Assembly (NCBI RefSeq): GCF_020193655.1
Contig: NZ_JADYVE010000001.1
Span: 372,001-436,000 of the forward strand
Direction: 5' to 3'
DNA: 64,000 nt
Source: Ensifer sp. IC3342
GTDB lineage: Bacteria; Pseudomonadota; Alphaproteobacteria; Rhizobiales; Rhizobiaceae
Below, in pieces: positions 62,351 to 64,000 of the stretch (its first letter is position 1; each line of letters begins with the position of its first letter). The translations under genes and the position numbers were made by a program. The notes under the pieces were generated by a model. It made no database searches, was not told the origin of the DNA, and was given only the letters and a program-made list of their open reading frames with translations.

Positions 62351-62491
62351 ATGCAGACGCTCGCGAACAAACAGCCCGCACTACCGCAATCCAGGATTCC
62401 GCAATCGCTTCTCGATCGCTTCGAGAACGAGTGGCGCGAGATGCGCACGGCTGGCGAGACTGCGCAAAAGCCCGTTCCGCCTGCAGAATGA
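62351..62491 (+). CDS. Hypothetical small protein (46 aa)
   Basis: Begins MQTLANKQPALPQSRIPQSL and has an acidic helix LLDRFENEWREM. AGGAG lies about 6 bp before the ATG, which favours translation. No family is recognised. The frame extends 14 codons further upstream without a better start. Confidence 0.5.
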   Translation: MQTLANKQPALPQSRIPQSLLDRFENEWREMRTAGETAQKPVPPAE

Positions 62492-62632
62492 TGTTCCTGC
62501 ACCGCTGAAGGAGTGCCGTTCTTTCAGCGGTGCCGCTCCTTAAAAAAGCGGCGCCGCAGCTCTTGCTGGCCGTCGACTATGAAGCCGTTGCGGCCTTTTT
62601 ACCAATCCACAATTCCGTGTTACTCTTCCGCG

Positions 62633-62968
62633 ATGCTGACCGAGGAGCTCGAAAAGCTGGCGCTCAGCCTGCCCGGAACGCAAGAGAATGCCCATTTCGG
62701 AACGCGTGACTTTCGCGTGGGCAAGCGGATTTTCATGTCCCTGCCGGAGGCAGGCCGCGCAGTCTTCAAATTCACCCCCGATCAACAGCGCATGTTGCTG
62801 GAAATGGAGCCCGGATTTTGCGCCGCGGTGCCCGGCGGCTGGGGAGAGCGTGGCTGGACTTCGCTCTATTTCGCCGACGCCGATGAGGAGCTTGTCCGCC
62901 AATCCATGGAAACCGCATGGCGCAACGTCGCGCCGAAAAGCCTCGTGAAGAAGAACGGTGGTGCTTGA
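62633..62968 (+). CDS. MmcQ/YjbR family protein
   Basis: A 111-residue cytoplasmic protein of the MmcQ/YjbR family (DUF419-type, two-layer double-wing fold). It begins MLTEELEKLALSLPGTQENA HFGTRDFRVG, with the characteristic KRIFMSLPEAGRAVFKF, GGWGERGWTSLYFADADEEL and AWRNVAPKSL. The family is thought to bind DNA, but a function is not established. A short stem GGCCCG/CGGGCC follows the stop. Confidence 0.85.
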   Translation: MLTEELEKLALSLPGTQENAHFGTRDFRVGKRIFMSLPEAGRAVFKFTPDQQRMLLEMEPGFCAAVPGGWGERGWTSLYFADADEELVRQSMETAWRNVAPKSLVKKNGGA

Positions 62969-63090
62969 TCCCTGGCCCGTTTTCGGGCCGGCGCACTATG
63001 GTCGCGAGATCGTTCCATTGAAGCAGTGAAATGACCTGACTTTGAAACGACGCGATTCCGGACCGGAAGCCACTTCTTTCCTGGAATGCC

Positions 63091-63558
63091 CTAACGGGCC
63101 GGTTCCAGCCCTACTTCCAGCGGCCAGGTAACCAGGTAATCCTCGTAATCCTCGACATCGATACCGTCCTCCGCAACCGTGCGGCCGCGCACGGATATGC
63201 CTGCCGCATGGACGGTTTCCGGGTCGCCGGAAACGAGCGGATGCCACCAATAAAGATCCCTCCCCTCGCCGATCAGCCGATAGGCGCAGGTCGGCGGCAG
63301 CCATGAGATCTCATGCACCACCTTCGGCGTCAGTTGGATGCAATCCGGAACAGTCGCCTGCCTGTTGTCGTAATCCTTGCAACGACAGCTTTCGCCATCG
63401 AGCAAAGTACAGCGGATCGACGTCCAGGCGATCTCGCCCGTATCCCAGTCCTCAAGCTTGTTCAGGCAACAGAGCCCGCAGCCGTCGCAGAGGCTTTCCC
63501 ACTCGGCATTGCTCATTTCTTCAAGGCTTTTGGTTTTCCAGAAAGGCATTTCGCCCAT
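63091..63558 (-). CDS. YcgN-family cysteine-cluster protein
   Basis: A 155-residue protein with a cysteine cluster: [20 protein letters not shown] near the start and later [20 protein letters not shown] and PDCIQLTP, then [20 protein letters not shown]. This is the UPF0260/YcgN pattern, likely holding a metal or Fe-S centre; no function is known. The start at 63558 ([10 protein letters not shown]) is preferred, with ATG 63561 one codon earlier. It is divergent from the gene at the right edge. Confidence 0.88.
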   Translation of the reverse strand: MGEMPFWKTKSLEEMSNAEWESLCDGCGLCCLNKLEDWDTGEIAWTSIRCTLLDGESCRCKDYDNRQATVPDCIQLTPKVVHEISWLPPTCAYRLIGEGRDLYWWHPLVSGDPETVHAAGISVRGRTVAEDGIDVEDYEDYLVTWPLEVGLEPAR

Positions 63559-63711
63559 CATGTCACACTTTCGTCTGTTCCCATGCCGACTTGGAACATT
63601 TACAGAAAATTGCCGGTTTTTTAAGGCCGGCAGCGCGATATGCAAGTAGATTGGAAACTCGCCCCGTGCAAATATCATAGTGGGCAAGCGAACCGTCGAG
63701 ACGAGAACACC

Positions 63712-64000
63712 GTGCAGGAACCGAAGAAAGAGGACAACCGGCCGAAGAGGCGACACATCTTTCTCAGAATCGATTCCTGGATCGACTCGACGGTGTGGAA
63801 TGCCGGATTCCGGCTGGCTGAATGGTGGGAAGACACGACCATCTTCTTCCGGCGCTTCCGCGTACGCGGCTGGAAAAGAGCCGTTTTCGAAGTGCTTGGC
63901 GAAGCGGCAACGTGGGGAACGGCGGGCGCGGTGCTGATGCTGGCTCTGGCCCTGCCGGCATTCGAGGAAACCAAAGGCAACTGGCGCGCCCAGAGCGACT
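63712..64000 (+). CDS. Penicillin-binding protein 1A-like, partial
   Basis: The frame from GTG 63712 opens [20 protein letters not shown], with a cytoplasmic basic stretch, [20 protein letters not shown], then one membrane helix [17 protein letters not shown] ending near the window edge. The order of basic N-terminus, a single membrane anchor and the [11 protein letters not shown] segment resembles class A penicillin-binding proteins of rhizobia, which build peptidoglycan. Only 96 residues are visible and the catalytic domains lie outside the window. No ATG is in frame, so GTG is the only plausible start. Confidence 0.6.
   Translation, partial: MQEPKKEDNRPKRRHIFLRIDSWIDSTVWNAGFRLAEWWEDTTIFFRRFRVRGWKRAVFEVLGEAATWGTAGAVLMLALALPAFEETKGNWRAQSD

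Noticed and set aside
1-64000. CRISPR array, prophage or integrative element
   Set aside because: No regular spacer-repeat series, integrase, phage structural genes or tRNA-linked attachment pair were seen.

Overview
The window looks like chromosomal DNA of a Sinorhizobium (Ensifer) species, close to S. meliloti. The main reasons are an 83-residue FeuN-type gene directly upstream of feuP-feuQ, the cycHJKL-degP order, a PleC-type kinase beside glnE, a BA14K-family protein, a RopA-type porin, and a short mosaic intergenic repeat present in at least six copies. This is inferred from gene content and remembered gene order; no database search was possible. Almost all of the window is ordinary housekeeping chromosome. 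No prophage, IS transposase, CRISPR array or integrase was seen.

Layout. 1-8400 (mostly minus strand): era (cut by the window edge), rnc, lepB, acpS, a DUF2062 membrane protein, then relA/spoT and rpoZ. Between the DUF2062 gene and relA lies an accessory-looking stretch (about 3.3-5.6 kb) with a DUF3563 miniprotein, a frameshifted bacterioferritin-associated ferredoxin gene, a metallo-beta-lactamase-fold hydrolase and a short duplicated gene tail. 8.8-20 kb: NYN/LabA-like protein, smpB-dapA, a soluble lytic transglycosylase, BA14K protein, alpha/beta hydrolase, porin, tRNA-Ser(GCU), two PilZ proteins, a HisC-like aminotransferase and a Sel1-type miniprotein. 20-31.6 kb: DUF2147 protein, a possible GT29-like glycosyltransferase, glutathione transferase, a ynfA-type gene broken by one stop codon, AMP nucleosidase, an envelope sugar/lipid group (UPF0104, GT2, GT39, lipid kinase) and a divergent HxlR regulator/dehydrogenase pair. 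31.7-44.5 kb: quaternary-amine ABC permease and binding protein with no ATPase beside them, ETF-ubiquinone oxidoreductase, YegD-like Hsp70, a divergent family-4 uracil-DNA glycosylase, two small proteins, MFS and EamA transporters, pepN. 44.9-64 kb: pleC-type kinase, glnE, an OmpR-type two-component pair, degP, the cytochrome c maturation operon cycHJKL (ccmI-E-F-H), a small lipoprotein, feuN-feuP-feuQ, small genes, a YcgN-type cysteine-cluster protein, and the start of a likely class A penicillin-binding protein.

How the genes work together. Several groups serve the cell envelope: signal peptidase, lytic transglycosylase, porin, DegP, cytochrome c maturation, penicillin-binding protein, polyprenyl-linked glycosyltransferases, and FeuPQ, which in S. 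meliloti controls cyclic glucan export. Others handle nitrogen and stringent control (glnE, relA) or the cell cycle (pleC). The items most worth a second look are the two broken genes (bfd-like, ynfA-like), the uracil-DNA glycosylase lacking two of its usual Fe-S cysteines, the PilZ pair with one degenerate member, the possible GT29-like enzyme, the lipid-linked sugar group, and the dispersed repeat family. No clearly new multi-gene system was found.
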